A DNA stretch of 64,000 nucleotides from Clostridiaceae bacterium (GCA_018383195.1 JAGZOP010000007.1:1-64000), one strand, 5' to 3'; positions 16,187 to 24,513 are shown, numbered from the stretch's first letter. The notes: generated from the sequence alone by a model not told the origin. A program made the numbers and translations.

Positions 16187-17194
16187 TTACGCGGTGATCT
16201 TGGACATTTCCTCGAATACCGGCTTGAGGCTGTCTGCCCACTCGATGGTGCGTGCCTTTGCATCCGCGCCGTCAACATAGGAAACGGTGAAGCCGAGGTT
16301 TGCCATAGTCTTTACGAAGTCCTCGTTCTGGCATACTTCGCTCATCTTATCAGAGATGTACTTGAGGACTGCTTCGTCGGTGCCCTTCGGAGCGAAGAAG
16401 CCGCGCGGCTTGCCGTAGGTTACGTCATAGCCGGACTCAACGGTGGTCGGAACATCCGGGCATGCGTCGATGCGCTCGTCGTTGCAAACCAGAAGCGGAA
16501 CGTTGGTGCCTGCTGCAATGTAGGAGGCAGTGTCAGCCAGGGAGTTTACCTCGATCTGGATGTGGCCGCCCTGAAGCGCGGTCTCGCTCGCAGCGCCGCC
16601 GTCATACGGAACGATCGTAACCTTGTCGTAGATGCCCATATCCTTGAGCAATTCCATGGTGGTGCCGTAGTTTACGTTGTTGGAGCCGGTGCAGCCAACG
16701 GTAACCTTGCCCGGGTTTGCATTTACATAGTCGATGACCTCCTGCGCGGTCGTCCAGCCGGTGTCCGGGCTGGTGGAGAGCAGGTTGTAGTCGGTTACTA
16801 CGTCGCAGATGTACTCGAGGTTCTCGTACAGCGGCTCTGCGGACTGGCCGCTCATGGTGTAGGAGATGAGGTCCATCTCGTTGTGGGTCATGATGGTGTA
16901 GCCGTCGTTCTTGCTGTTGTAGCCCTGCAGAGCGCCGATGTAGCCTGCCGCGCCCTCAATGTTGACCGCAACGGTGGTCGCGCCGAGGTCGAGATACTGC
17001 ATCATGCCGCGGACGAGGTTGTCCGAGCCGCCGCCCGGAGCGTAGGGGATGATGATCTGAACGTCGCTCTTCGGATAGTCGAGAGAAGCGCTGTCAGAGC
17101 CGCCCTGTGCGGAGGAGGAGCCGGTGCTGCCGCAGCCGGTGAGTGCGCTAGCGAGCATAACGCCTGCGAGAGTGAGAGATAATGTCTTTTTCAT
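16187..17194 (-). CDS. tctC: Tripartite tricarboxylate transporter substrate-binding lipoprotein (TctC)
   Basis: A 335-residue binding protein anchored outside the membrane. The signal peptide ends in lipobox ALTGC with Cys21, followed by a Ser/Gly linker. The mature part starts VQIIIPYAPGGGSDNLVRGM, the Bug/TctC N-terminal strand with the PGGGSD loop that grips the ligand carboxylate, and continues with GAAGYIGALQGYN. The start at 17194 follows AGGGAAAAG. It sits between tctB and tctA (order B-C-A; C-B-A is more usual). The ligand is unknown. Confidence 0.92.
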   Translation of the reverse strand: MKKTLSLTLAGVMLASALTGCGSTGSSSAQGGSDSASLDYPKSDVQIIIPYAPGGGSDNLVRGMMQYLDLGATTVAVNIEGAAGYIGALQGYNSKNDGYTIMTHNEMDLISYTMSGQSAEPLYENLEYICDVVTDYNLLSTSPDTGWTTAQEVIDYVNANPGKVTVGCTGSNNVNYGTTMELLKDMGIYDKVTIVPYDGGAASETALQGGHIQIEVNSLADTASYIAAGTNVPLLVCNDERIDACPDVPTTVESGYDVTYGKPRGFFAPKGTDEAVLKYISDKMSEVCQNEDFVKTMANLGFTVSYVDGADAKARTIEWADSLKPVFEEMSKITA

Positions 17195-17253
17195 AATCTT
17201 TTCCCTTCTTTTGTCCAGTTCAAACTGATTTCTTTCTTCTTTTTTGCCGGGTA

Positions 17254-17763
17254 TCAGGGGAGTACGCATTTGAGGATCTGCGTGAACAGCAGCCAGAGGA
17301 CGACGGTCAGAATGACCGAGTAGAGCACGATGACGCCGAACTGCTTCTTGGTCATCTTTTTGGACTCTGCTTCCTCATTGCCCTCGTTCTCCTTGCGTGC
17401 GAACGTCGCACAGAGCACGATGTTCAGCGCGAGCGTGCATGGGAAGAAGGTGAGCACAGGCAGCAGCAGCGCATACAGCACCAGTGCCACAGCGGTGATC
17501 ACAATTTCCCTCGACACCGGAATGCACAGCTTTTTGTGCTCTGCGGCGCCTCGAAAATCGATCGCGTAGATGAGCTGAAGAATGGCCATTGCCAGCAGGA
17601 TGCCTGCGAGCAGATGGATGTAGGTGCTTGCCTGCGCCCACATGCCGCCCAGACCGTTCTCCACGCCGGTGATGATCTTCTTGCTCAGCAGCAGGAAGAT
17701 GGACAGGCCGCCCATCAGCACTGCTAGCAGGAGATCATTCGTGCTGCGGATAATTTTTTTCAT
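17254..17763 (-). CDS. tctB: Tripartite tricarboxylate transporter small membrane subunit (TctB)
   Basis: A 169-residue protein with four hydrophobic segments (about 12-30, 45-62, 80-105 and 140-165), typical of TctB. A charged loop rich in Lys/Glu (KENEGNEEAESKKMTKKQ) separates the third and fourth. The ATG at 17763 with AAAGGAG is chosen over a longer frame. It is the first gene of the transporter operon, about 250 bases after the LacI-type regulator gene. Confidence 0.82.
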   Translation of the reverse strand: MKKIIRSTNDLLLAVLMGGLSIFLLLSKKIITGVENGLGGMWAQASTYIHLLAGILLAMAILQLIYAIDFRGAAEHKKLCIPVSREIVITAVALVLYALLLPVLTFFPCTLALNIVLCATFARKENEGNEEAESKKMTKKQFGVIVLYSVILTVVLWLLFTQILKCVLP

Positions 17764-17865
17764 AGACTTTCTCCTTTCAACCACACCCCTCAAGTGAAGT
17801 GAGAATTTTTTGCCCGCACCGTTCACCGCAGATACGAAACGGGCGTTATCTCAATAATCCGTATG

Positions 17866-17900
17866 AAAAAACCGCACCGTTCTATGCCGCGAAGTGCCGG
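17866..17900 (-). terminator. Possible terminator after the LacI-type regulator
   Basis: On the minus strand CCGGCAC pairs with GTGCGG with one bulged base, followed by six T. It lies 110 bases after the regulator stop and 100 before tctB. Separate transcription of tctBCA is therefore likely, though no clear tctB promoter was found. Confidence 0.4.
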
Positions 17901-18009
17901 AGCACCGACCGCGCTGCCGAGGGGTATCATCTCGACGCGCGGCGCGAACCGTTTTCCGGTTTCTTCGCCTTATAGAGCAGTACGGTTTTGACTCCTGCCG
18001 GGCAATCGC

Positions 18010-19029
18010 TCAGCAGTTGTACGGATTTTTGATTTGAATGCCGGTGTCCACGAACGAGGTCTCTACGGGCGCGTCGCGGAAGATCGCTTCCGTAAGCAGC
18101 TGCACAGAGCGGTAGCCCTGCATGTACGGTCCCTGATCGATGAGGAACTGCACGGTGCCCTTTTTCAGAAAACTCATATTGGACTCGGTTATGTCAAAAC
18201 CTACTACTTTGATCTTGCCGGTCAGTCCGGCGTCATCGACGGCGTGCGCCGCACCACTGAGACCAGCGCCGCTGACGAAGATGCCCGAGATGTGCTCTCT
18301 CGCGGCGATCATGTCGCGCGTCTGCCGGTAAGTCAGCTCGTGGCTGCCCTTGCCGTAGATTACATGAGATACGTCGGTACCTCGTTCACGGAAGTACTCC
18401 GCAAATCCATTCAGACGTTCCTCGCTCGAAACGTGCCGAGCGTCAACGCCAACGAGCAGCATCTCGCCGCCCGGTTCCGCGATCTGTTCCATCAGACAAG
18501 CGGCGCAGGCGCCTGCCCGGCAGGAGTCCTGCCCAACGAAACAGTCGCGCAGACTTTTGTCGCGGATGTCCTCGTTGTAGACAACGATCTGCATCTGCTC
18601 CCGCGAAATCTCCCGGAGGCACCGATCGATCTCGTCGGAGAGGATGCCTCGAATGGCAAGTCCGCGAATACCTCCGTGCAGCAACCGCCGGAGCGAGGCG
18701 AGGTAGCCCTCCGTATCATCGGGATCCGCGTATTCGATCAGCACCTCCACGCCATACTGCTGTGCGTAAACGATGCCCTCGTTCACACCATACATGACCT
18801 GCTTCTGGAAATCCGGTTCGCGGAACGCGACCAGAATGCCGATCTTGTTTTTCTTTCGTGACAGGTAGAAGGCCCGTCCGAGCGCATTCGGCTGGAAATC
18901 CAGCTCCTGCATGACCGCCCGAACCTTTTTTTCGGTTTCCGGTCTGACCTGACCACGATTGTGGATCACGCGGTCTACTGTGCCGCGTGACACTCCTGCG
19001 AGTTTTGCGATCAATTCCAAATTTGTCAT
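18010..19029 (-). CDS. LacI-family transcriptional regulator
   Basis: A 339-residue regulator. An N-terminal helix-turn-helix and hinge (LIAKLAGVSRGTVDRVIHNR, about residues 5-24) is followed by a periplasmic-binding-like effector domain (about 60-335, with VVGFDITESNM). Such proteins release DNA when a sugar or sugar-acid ligand binds. Its own upstream region holds two near-identical palindromes (19160-19179 and 19223-19244) with the CG-centred look of LacI operators, so it probably controls itself and may sense the substrate of the adjacent tctBCA/UxaA-type genes. No copy of the palindrome was seen before tctB. The ribosome site is weak (GAAAGG, far from the ATG). Confidence 0.9.
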   Translation of the reverse strand: MTNLELIAKLAGVSRGTVDRVIHNRGQVRPETEKKVRAVMQELDFQPNALGRAFYLSRKKNKIGILVAFREPDFQKQVMYGVNEGIVYAQQYGVEVLIEYADPDDTEGYLASLRRLLHGGIRGLAIRGILSDEIDRCLREISREQMQIVVYNEDIRDKSLRDCFVGQDSCRAGACAACLMEQIAEPGGEMLLVGVDARHVSSEERLNGFAEYFRERGTDVSHVIYGKGSHELTYRQTRDMIAAREHISGIFVSGAGLSGAAHAVDDAGLTGKIKVVGFDITESNMSFLKKGTVQFLIDQGPYMQGYRSVQLLTEAIFRDAPVETSFVDTGIQIKNPYNC

Positions 19030-19082
19030 TTTTGTTGTCTTTTCAGCCTTTCGAGCATTTTCAGTGTAGGGTTTGACATAAT

Positions 19083-19115
19083 TTTATTATAAACCCATGC
19101 ACGTTCCCGAGGCAA
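19083..19115 (-). promoter_or_regulatory. Promoter of the LacI-type regulator
   Basis: On the minus strand a TATAAT (about 19091-19086) has TTGCCT 18 bp upstream. It lies about 60 bases before the regulator ATG, downstream of both palindromic operators. Confidence 0.5.
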
Positions 19116-19159
19116 ACAAAATTCATTTCGCAAAGTCGCCTCAACTTTAACATTTTATG

Positions 19160-19179
19160 TTTCGTGCACGTGCACGAAA
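19160..19179. promoter_or_regulatory. LacI-type operator palindrome 1
   Basis: A perfect 20-bp palindrome with core TTCGTGCACGTGCACGAA. Symmetric, CG-rich centred repeats of this size are typical LacI-family operators. It lies upstream of the regulator promoter; the second copy is centred 64 bp away. Confidence 0.72.
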
Positions 19180-19222
19180 CGATGCTAAAAATCTGCAAAG
19201 CGCAGCGTTATTCTGTTTTTAC

Positions 19223-19244
19223 AATTCGTGCACGTGCACGAATT
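19223..19244. promoter_or_regulatory. LacI-type operator palindrome 2
   Basis: A perfect 22-bp palindrome sharing the 18-bp core TTCGTGCACGTGCACGAA with the copy at 19160. The 64-bp centre spacing is about six helical turns, suited to two dimers on one DNA face or a small loop. Confidence 0.72.
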
Positions 19245-19301
19245 GCTGAAAAAATAAAAAGCGCTTGATTTTTCTGCCCTTTGCTTAACTATAGTATAAA
19301 T

Positions 19302-19649
19302 TCATATGAAACAAATTACAAGCGGTATTTGTGATAAAATAGTTTCGGTTTTTTTGTGACTTCCCACAAGAAATTTTAACGGGAACATAACAAAACTGTC
19401 CGCCTTCGCAGCAAGCGCTGCAATAGACGGACACCGGAAACTCGAAACAGCCTTATTCTTCGGCTGGGTTTTCGACCGCGCGATTTTATGATGATCTGCG
19501 TAGCCGGTGAGGATGAGCATCAGCGCGCCGATGATCGGGAATCGCCAGATGTTACCCATGCCGACCGCGGAGTCGATGCAGGCAAGGATGAAACCCCACT
19601 TACTCTGGAAACCATCTCTCTGTTCTTCCAATTTAGGCTGTTTACTCAT
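19302..19649 (-). pseudogene. Remnant of a sodium-dependent (NSS/SNF family) amino-acid transporter
   Basis: The start is intact (AGGGG site, ATG at 19649) and the first ~39 residues carry the NSS signature DGFQSKWGFILACIDSAVG then MGNIWRFP. The family then expects about 400 residues with 11-12 membrane helices, but here the frame jumps to a short hydrophobic piece (IGALMLILTGY) and non-family sequence. This is an internal deletion leaving the N-terminus joined to a small later piece. The neighbouring tryptophanase remnant on the same strand suggests it was the Trp/Tyr importer of a tna-type operon. Confidence 0.75.
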
Positions 19650-19809
19650 TTTTTACACCCCTTTTTGTGTATAGAACGTGAAATGCTAAAAATGAAGTTC
19701 CCCGCAGAAACTGTTAAGTTTTCCACAGGGAACGCCATTATTCTGTGTCCTGCGCTCTTTCCACGCGGCGCAGGTTACGCCCTGATTGAAAAATCAAGTC
19801 GTGTTAAGC

Positions 19810-19838
19810 CATCGAGCGGCGAAAAGCGCCGCTCGATG
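19810..19838. repeat. Perfect 12-bp inverted repeat at the truncated end of the tryptophanase remnant
   Basis: CATCGAGCGGCG, a 5-base loop, then CGCCGCTCGATG. It starts exactly where tryptophanase homology ends (GGHAVYI). No T run follows, so it is not an obvious terminator; it may be the scar of a deletion or the end of a small mobile element. Confidence 0.6.
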
Positions 19839-20496
19839 ATGTAAACAGCATGGCCGCCTGCCGGCAGTACAACGCCCTTGACGCCAGCCTTATAGAAGCC
19901 CAGTGCCAGATACTCGCACTGGGATACACGGTCATGCATATAACCGAAGTCGCAGGACTCGTACAGACCAGCTGCCAGAGCCATGATGTCGCGGCCGGAC
20001 ATACCGCCGTAGGAGTCGTTGCCGCAGCAGGAGATCTGCTTAACCTTGATCAGAACGTCAACGTCGATCTTAACCGTGCCGTCTTCGTTGAAGTCGGAGG
20101 ACTTCTGCCAGAACAGGCCCTTATCGCGGAATGCCAGCATACCGCCCATGTTAGCGTGGCCGTCCTTCTTAGCGGATATAGTGAATGCGTTGCAGTAAGA
20201 GAACATCTCGGTAGCGATCTCAGCGATGGGCTTGTCGACATAGCCTTCCTCGTTCATCTTGATGAAGTAAGCATTCTCAGCCCAGCGAGCGGAGCGGTAT
20301 CGAATACCAGCGGGATGTCGTACTTATGTGCTACGCGGTTGATCTCACGCAGGTTGCCCATGGATACCGGCTGACCGCAGATCGGGTTGTTGGTGATGCA
20401 AGTGAAGATCAGCGGAACGTTCTCCGGACCTACGCCCTGAATCAGCTTCTCGATATCCATGTTGCCCTTGAACAGGTTCTTCTCGTAGGAGCCGCC
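19838..20496 (-). pseudogene. Tryptophanase/tyrosine phenol-lyase remnant
   Basis: Two frames carry adjacent pieces of a PLP beta-eliminating lyase. The first (about 20496-20290) reads FKGNMDIEKL, GPENVPLIFTCITNN, CGQPVSMGNLRE and VFDTA. The second (about 20280-19838) reads AENAYFIKMNEEGY, SAKKDGHANMGGMLAFRD (PLP-lysine region), GNDSYGGMSGRDIMALAAG and GVVLPAGGHAVYI. The frame break is explained by a tandem 5-bp duplication, AGCGG AGCGG at 20288-20297; removing one copy restores DTARWAENAYF. The N-terminal ~130 and C-terminal ~120 residues are missing. So an indole- or phenol-forming enzyme was present and has been lost. Confidence 0.85.
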
Positions 20497-20538
20497 TTTG
20501 GGTGCGCTTTTTTCTTCATTTTCAAGTATATACGCCAA

Positions 20539-20750
20539 AGCAAATTGTTAAATACATTCTCATGCACCGACGGCACCTTACTGTGGCATGTTGCTGGTTC
20601 TCTGGCTCCAAGTCCATCATTTCTTTCATAATGCGAAACCTGACAGCTACTACTATAACAGCGCCCTGCGGACAGCGAAGCGCGGTGTGTACAAAGACAC
20701 GAACGCAACAACTCTCAGTCCGCCATGAACTATATCGACCGTGTCAAGTA
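20539..20750. other. Degenerate region between the tryptophanase remnant and the IS element
   Basis: No intact gene. Short plus-strand pieces such as SYYYNSALRTAKRGVYKDTN and, in another frame, SAMNYIDRVK followed by a stop look protein-like but break frame; I do not recognise them. The region probably holds a further decayed coding fragment. Confidence 0.3.
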
Positions 20751-22070
20751 AAGTTCGCAAAAAGGCTCCTGAAAAATGAAGTTAAGCTGCGGTGGTCAGT
20801 GTGGCCGCAATGGATTCATGGCTTATGTAGGCTCTGGAAACAGACCAGTCCTCGGCGTATTCCATGAGATACGTTGTCACCAGACGAACATAAGAACTTT
20901 CATTCGGAAAGATTCCAATCACGCTGGTACGTCTGCGGATTTCACGATTCAATCTCTCAATCATGTTGGAAGATGAGATTTTTCGTGCATCCAGCATTGG
21001 GAATGCATAGAAGGCCAGAGAATCTTCCAATCCGTCTTCAAGGCACTGAACCGCTTTCGGAAAGCGCTTGGCATAGGAGTCGATCACATCATATGCGATA
21101 TGCGCGCTTTCTGGCGAACTCAGCCGTAGGCGCCAGCCAGATTTCCTTGAATGTTTCAGCGAAGGATTTCTTCTCTTTCTGCGGCACATAGACAAGAATA
21201 TTCCGCATGAAATGCACCTTGCAGCGCTGCCACGAGGCGCCAGGAAAGGACTCACGGATTGCCGAAACCAGCCCGGAGTGAGTATCGGAAATGATAAGCC
21301 TTGGCGCGGAAAGACCGCAATCTTTCAGATTCTGAAACAGCACTCCATAGGAACTTCTGGATTCTTCGGTCATGGGTTCAACGGCGATGATGTCTCGATG
21401 TCCATTTCAGTCCACCCCGCACACAATAAGCACCGCCATACTGACAATTCTGCCATCTACACGAACTTTTTCGTACAGTGCATCCACCCACAGAACCGGG
21501 TACACCGTACCGGCAAGAGAGCGATTACGGAACTCCTCGACCTGCTCATTCAGTCCTTTTGTCATCTCGCTGACCTAGCTTCTGGATAGATTTTTAATGC
21601 CGAGGCTATGTGCCAGCTTCTCCATTTTTCGAGTGGAAACGCCCTGCACGAAGGCTTCTCGAACCACCTGTACAAGCATGGCGTCACTGCGCTTGCGCTC
21701 CGTGACGAAGAACGGAATGTAGCCGCCCTGACGAATCTTGGGCACCATGAGGTATATCGTGCCCATTCGGGTATCCAAGCGGCGTGGACGATAGCCACTG
21801 CGGTATCCGCTCCTGCCGTCCGTGCGCTGACTTTTCTCTGCGCCCAGCTGCTGATCGACCTCGGCCTCCATAAGGTGTGTACACAGCAATTCCAGCATAC
21901 TCAACATCGGATCCGGCTGCGTCACACATTGCAGTAGCAATTCTGTCAGATTTGTGGTATTCTTTTTGTGAGCCATTAGGGTCTCTCCTTTACATGATGA
22001 TTTTTTCGACAACTATCATTTTACAGGAGCCCTGATGGCTTGTCTATTGCCTGTTTGCTTTTGCGAACTT
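20751..22070 (-). mobile_element. IS256-family insertion sequence, inactive
   Basis: Perfect 12-bp terminal inverted repeats AAGTTCGCAAAA (20751-20762) and TTTTGCGAACTT (22059-22070) frame a broken transposase. A second repeated block, GGCTCCTG(A/T)AAAATGA, lies just inside each end. The total of about 1.32 kb is normal for IS256. The flanking 8 bases differ (GTCAAGTA and AATTATAC), so no target duplication is left, which suggests a later rearrangement at one end. Confidence 0.8.
20782..21976 (-). pseudogene. IS256-family transposase, broken by two stops and a frameshift
   Basis: About 398 codons from the ATG at 21976 match IS256 (Mutator-type) transposases: ELLLQCVTQPDPMLSMLELL, AEVDQQLGAEKSQRTDGRSG, then GTVYPVLWVDALYEKVRVDG with a catalytic aspartate, ISDTHSGLVSAIRESFPGA, and the C-terminal MIERLNREIRRRTSVIGIFP with the last acidic region. 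In-frame TAG at 21575-21577 replaces a glutamine codon of the family motif, TGA at 21407-21409 is a second stop, and a one-base frame change lies near 21105. It cannot make a full transposase. Confidence 0.88.
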
Positions 22071-22278
22071 AATTATACGCTATCACTATATCTGCACATA
22101 GATCGTCACTTTCCTCTATCGCACCTATCAGGTGGTAATGAAGGAGTACAGGGAAATTCCATGTCAAGCTGGATTTGCCCCAGCAAATCCGTTTCCTGTT
22201 AGCCCGATACTGCACCATTTGGGGATAAACAGAACCCGGAGCACAGACTGCCGTTTGGGTCTGCACTCCGGGTTTCAT
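22071..22278. other. Spacer between the IS element and the tnpV remnant
   Basis: It holds the hairpin at 22233-22274 and otherwise no recognised gene or site. Confidence 0.4.
22233..22274 (-). terminator. Terminator after the tnpV remnant
   Basis: AACCCGGAG (22233-22241) pairs with CTCCGGGTT (22266-22274), with an inner CAGAC/GTCTG stem; CTGTTTATC follows on the minus strand. It resembles the hairpin at 5203-5245 next to the TnpX-like recombinase. Confidence 0.55.
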
Positions 22279-22656
22279 TCAGTTGTAAATCTGTTCGGAA
22301 TTGACGATTTCTCTGGCACGATTTTGAACGTTATTCATACGGCGTACCCATTCCATCTGGTCGGCTGCTTTGAGTGTTTCAGTAATACTCTCAGCTGCGG
22401 CCATCGTATTTATCAACAGAGAGAACAGTTCTTCCGCTTGCTAATCTATATCGGCAAGGTATTTGTTCAGCTTGCCGCTTGTCAGCAGACGAGTATAGGC
22501 AGCTTTGCGATGTTCTTTCAGATACCGGCGATGACGTTGTCCCCATACGCCAATGTGCACCTCTACTTCCTCCTGCAGCTTTAGACAAGGTAAATAATAG
22601 TCTCCTCGCAATTCATACCAAAGCCCATTCTTTTCATCATAGATGTACTTGTCCAT
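22279..22656 (-). pseudogene. TnpV-like transposon protein with an in-frame stop
   Basis: The reading frame (126 codons) matches the small Tn4451/Tn4453-type accessory protein TnpV: GDYYLPCLKLQEEVEVHIG, RRYLKEHRKAAYTRLLTSGK, then TLKAADQMEWVRRMNNVQNR near the C-terminus. A TAG at 22441-22443 interrupts it after residue 71, and the remaining 53 codons continue in frame with good family resemblance. It is either a recent nonsense mutation or two short peptides. TnpV function is not established. Confidence 0.75.
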
Positions 22657-22720
22657 CGTGTAATCCTCCTATGTGATTGATTTACCTACATTCAATCATT
22701 CCGGCTGATTACAAAAACCG

Positions 22721-22775
22721 AAGGGAGACACTTTTTTACGGAGTTTCTCCCTTGGCGGGAATGCTTCCGTCAAGG
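22721..22775. terminator. Tandem hairpins downstream of pepP
   Basis: AAGGGAGA/TCTCCCTT (22721-22728 and 22746-22753) is followed by a CCTTGGCGG/CCGTCAAGG-type stem (about 22750-22775). Both can end leftward transcription of aroQ-pepP, although no long T run is present. The two stems share bases, so they are mutually exclusive. Confidence 0.35.
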
Positions 22776-22794
22776 GGATTTGTTTGCCCAATCC

Positions 22795-23856
22795 TTATAA
22801 AATTAGCAATTCTTTTGGGGCTTCGGTCAGATTGCGGCAGGTATCTCCGGTCAGGTACAGCATATCCTCGATGCGCACACCAAACCTGCCCGGCAAGTAA
22901 ATGCCCGGCTCAGCGGTCAGCACTACGCCGTCCTCAAGCGGCTGATCCCATGACTGTGATGCACGGGGATCTTCATGAATGAACAATCCCACGCCATGTC
23001 CAAACCCATGACCGAAACAGTCGCCGTAGCCTGCGGCTTCGATGAGACTGCGCGCTGCCTGATCGACTTCCCTGCCCGTTGCGCCCGGCTTTGCCGCCGC
23101 AATACCAGCGCGCTGTGCACGCAGCACGGTGTCATAAACTGCCGCCATTTCGTCGGTCGCATAGCCAACCGCGACGGTGCGCGTCATATCCGAACAATAC
23201 CCATGGACGATACAGCCGAAGTCCATGGTGACAAAATCGCCCTCTGCAATGGGATTGTCCCCCGGTACGCCGTGCGGCTTGGATGAATTTGCACCTGCCA
23301 CCACGATGGGGTCAAAGGACATGTTTTCCCCGCCGTAAAGCAGCATCAGATAGGTCAGCTTTGCCGCAATCTGCTTTTCAGTCACACCCGGGCGAATATC
23401 GTCCAGTATCTCGTCAAACGCACGCTCTGCAATGCGCTGTGCCGCCACGATATGCGACAGCTCGGCTTCGGTCTTGATGCGGCGCAGACCGTCCATCATA
23501 CCGCGCATGGGCACAGCCTTGGCGATCAGATTGTCCTGCCAGCGGAGGTATTCTGCATGAGTCAGCGCGTCATCCTCAAGCGCAACTGTTTTTACATGGT
23601 CATCTGCAAGAAGCTGATTGATGACCGCGGAATAAGACATGCCCTTGCCCGGTTCGCGCACATCAAAGTTCTGGATTTCTGCCTTTGCTGCTTCGATATA
23701 CCGGAAATCGGTAAAAAACACCGCATGCTTTTGCGAGATATAGGCAACGCCGGCAGTAGAGTGAAATCCTGTCGCATACCTTCGGTTGATCTCACTGATC
23801 AGCAGGACAGCGTCCACGCCAATTTTTTGCATCGCATTCCGAATTTTTGCAATCAT
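22795..23856 (-). CDS. M24 family Xaa-Pro aminopeptidase
   Basis: Cytosolic aminopeptidase P-like enzyme (353 residues, the short clostridial type) that removes N-terminal residues before proline. The N-terminal creatinase domain spans about 1-125 and the pita-bread catalytic domain about 130-350. The five metal ligands are all present: Asp212 (MDFGC), Asp223 (SDMTRT), His287 (GHGFGHGVG), Glu316 (AEPGIY) and Glu330 (RIEDM). It overlaps the aroQ end by 4 bases and is cotranscribed with it. In many Firmicutes efp follows; here a decayed transposon follows instead. Confidence 0.93.
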   Translation of the reverse strand: MIAKIRNAMQKIGVDAVLLISEINRRYATGFHSTAGVAYISQKHAVFFTDFRYIEAAKAEIQNFDVREPGKGMSYSAVINQLLADDHVKTVALEDDALTHAEYLRWQDNLIAKAVPMRGMMDGLRRIKTEAELSHIVAAQRIAERAFDEILDDIRPGVTEKQIAAKLTYLMLLYGGENMSFDPIVVAGANSSKPHGVPGDNPIAEGDFVTMDFGCIVHGYCSDMTRTVAVGYATDEMAAVYDTVLRAQRAGIAAAKPGATGREVDQAARSLIEAAGYGDCFGHGFGHGVGLFIHEDPRASQSWDQPLEDGVVLTAEPGIYLPGRFGVRIEDMLYLTGDTCRNLTEAPKELLIL

Positions 23857-24287
23857 CCCAAAATCCCTTTCATCGCATCCACGGCAAGCAGATAGCTATT
23901 CTTTCCAAAGCCTGCAATCACGCCCGCGCACACCGCCGAAATGGTCGAATGATGGCGAAATTCCTCACGCGCATGCACATTGGACATGTGAACCTCCACA
24001 CACGGCAGACGGGTTGCCGCCAGCGCATCACGGATGGCGTAGCTGTAATGGGTATACGCGCCCGCATTGATGATGATGCCGTCGCAGTCGCCAATGGCTT
24101 CGTGGATGCGGTCGATCAGCGCGCCCTCTGAGTTGGACTGGAACACCACGCATTGCCAACCAAGAGACTGGCATTTTAGCACCACCTCTTCATTGATGGC
24201 GGCAAGGGTATCACGACCGTAAATGCCCGGTTCGCGGTTTCCGGTAAGGTTGATATTGGGACCGTGAATCAGAGAAATCTTCTTCAT
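23853..24287 (-). CDS. aroQ: 3-dehydroquinate dehydratase, type II
   Basis: Shikimate-pathway enzyme converting 3-dehydroquinate to 3-dehydroshikimate, a dodecameric cytosolic protein. At 144 residues it has the normal length. It starts MKKISLIHGPNINLTGNREP then GIYG with the catalytic Tyr23, and carries INAGAYTHYSYAIRDAL and VEVHMSNVHAREEFRHHS, the active-site His and lid. The ATG at 24287 is chosen because the upstream frame is not conserved. It has a promoter at 24349-24377 and overlaps pepP by 4 bases. Confidence 0.95.
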   Translation of the reverse strand: MKKISLIHGPNINLTGNREPGIYGRDTLAAINEEVVLKCQSLGWQCVVFQSNSEGALIDRIHEAIGDCDGIIINAGAYTHYSYAIRDALAATRLPCVEVHMSNVHAREEFRHHSTISAVCAGVIAGFGKNSYLLAVDAMKGILG

Positions 24288-24348
24288 TGTGCTCTCCTTC
24301 CCATCACGCCTGCAAAACGGACGGGTATTTTCAAATTTTGATACCTGT

Positions 24349-24377
24349 ATTATAGCACTCTTTGCACGATTTGCCAA
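24349..24377 (-). promoter_or_regulatory. Promoter of aroQ-pepP
   Basis: On the minus strand TTGGCA (24377-24372), a 17-bp spacer and TATAAT (24354-24349), about 60 bases before the aroQ ATG. Confidence 0.7.
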
Positions 24378-24513
24378 CGAAAATGCTTTTCCCGACAAAT
24401 CCCCCCTTTCTGTCTCAGACAAAAAACACAAAAATGAAGTCATTTCTCCTTTCAATGCGTACATTTTTTACAAATCTCATTTTTTACGCAAAATTTCATG
24501 AAAAACGAAAGGG

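Noticed and set aside
14141..17182. Long plus-strand frame of about 1013 codons opposite the Tct genes
   Set aside because: Antisense shadow; rich in His, Arg and Asp as expected for the reverse of hydrophobic membrane codons.
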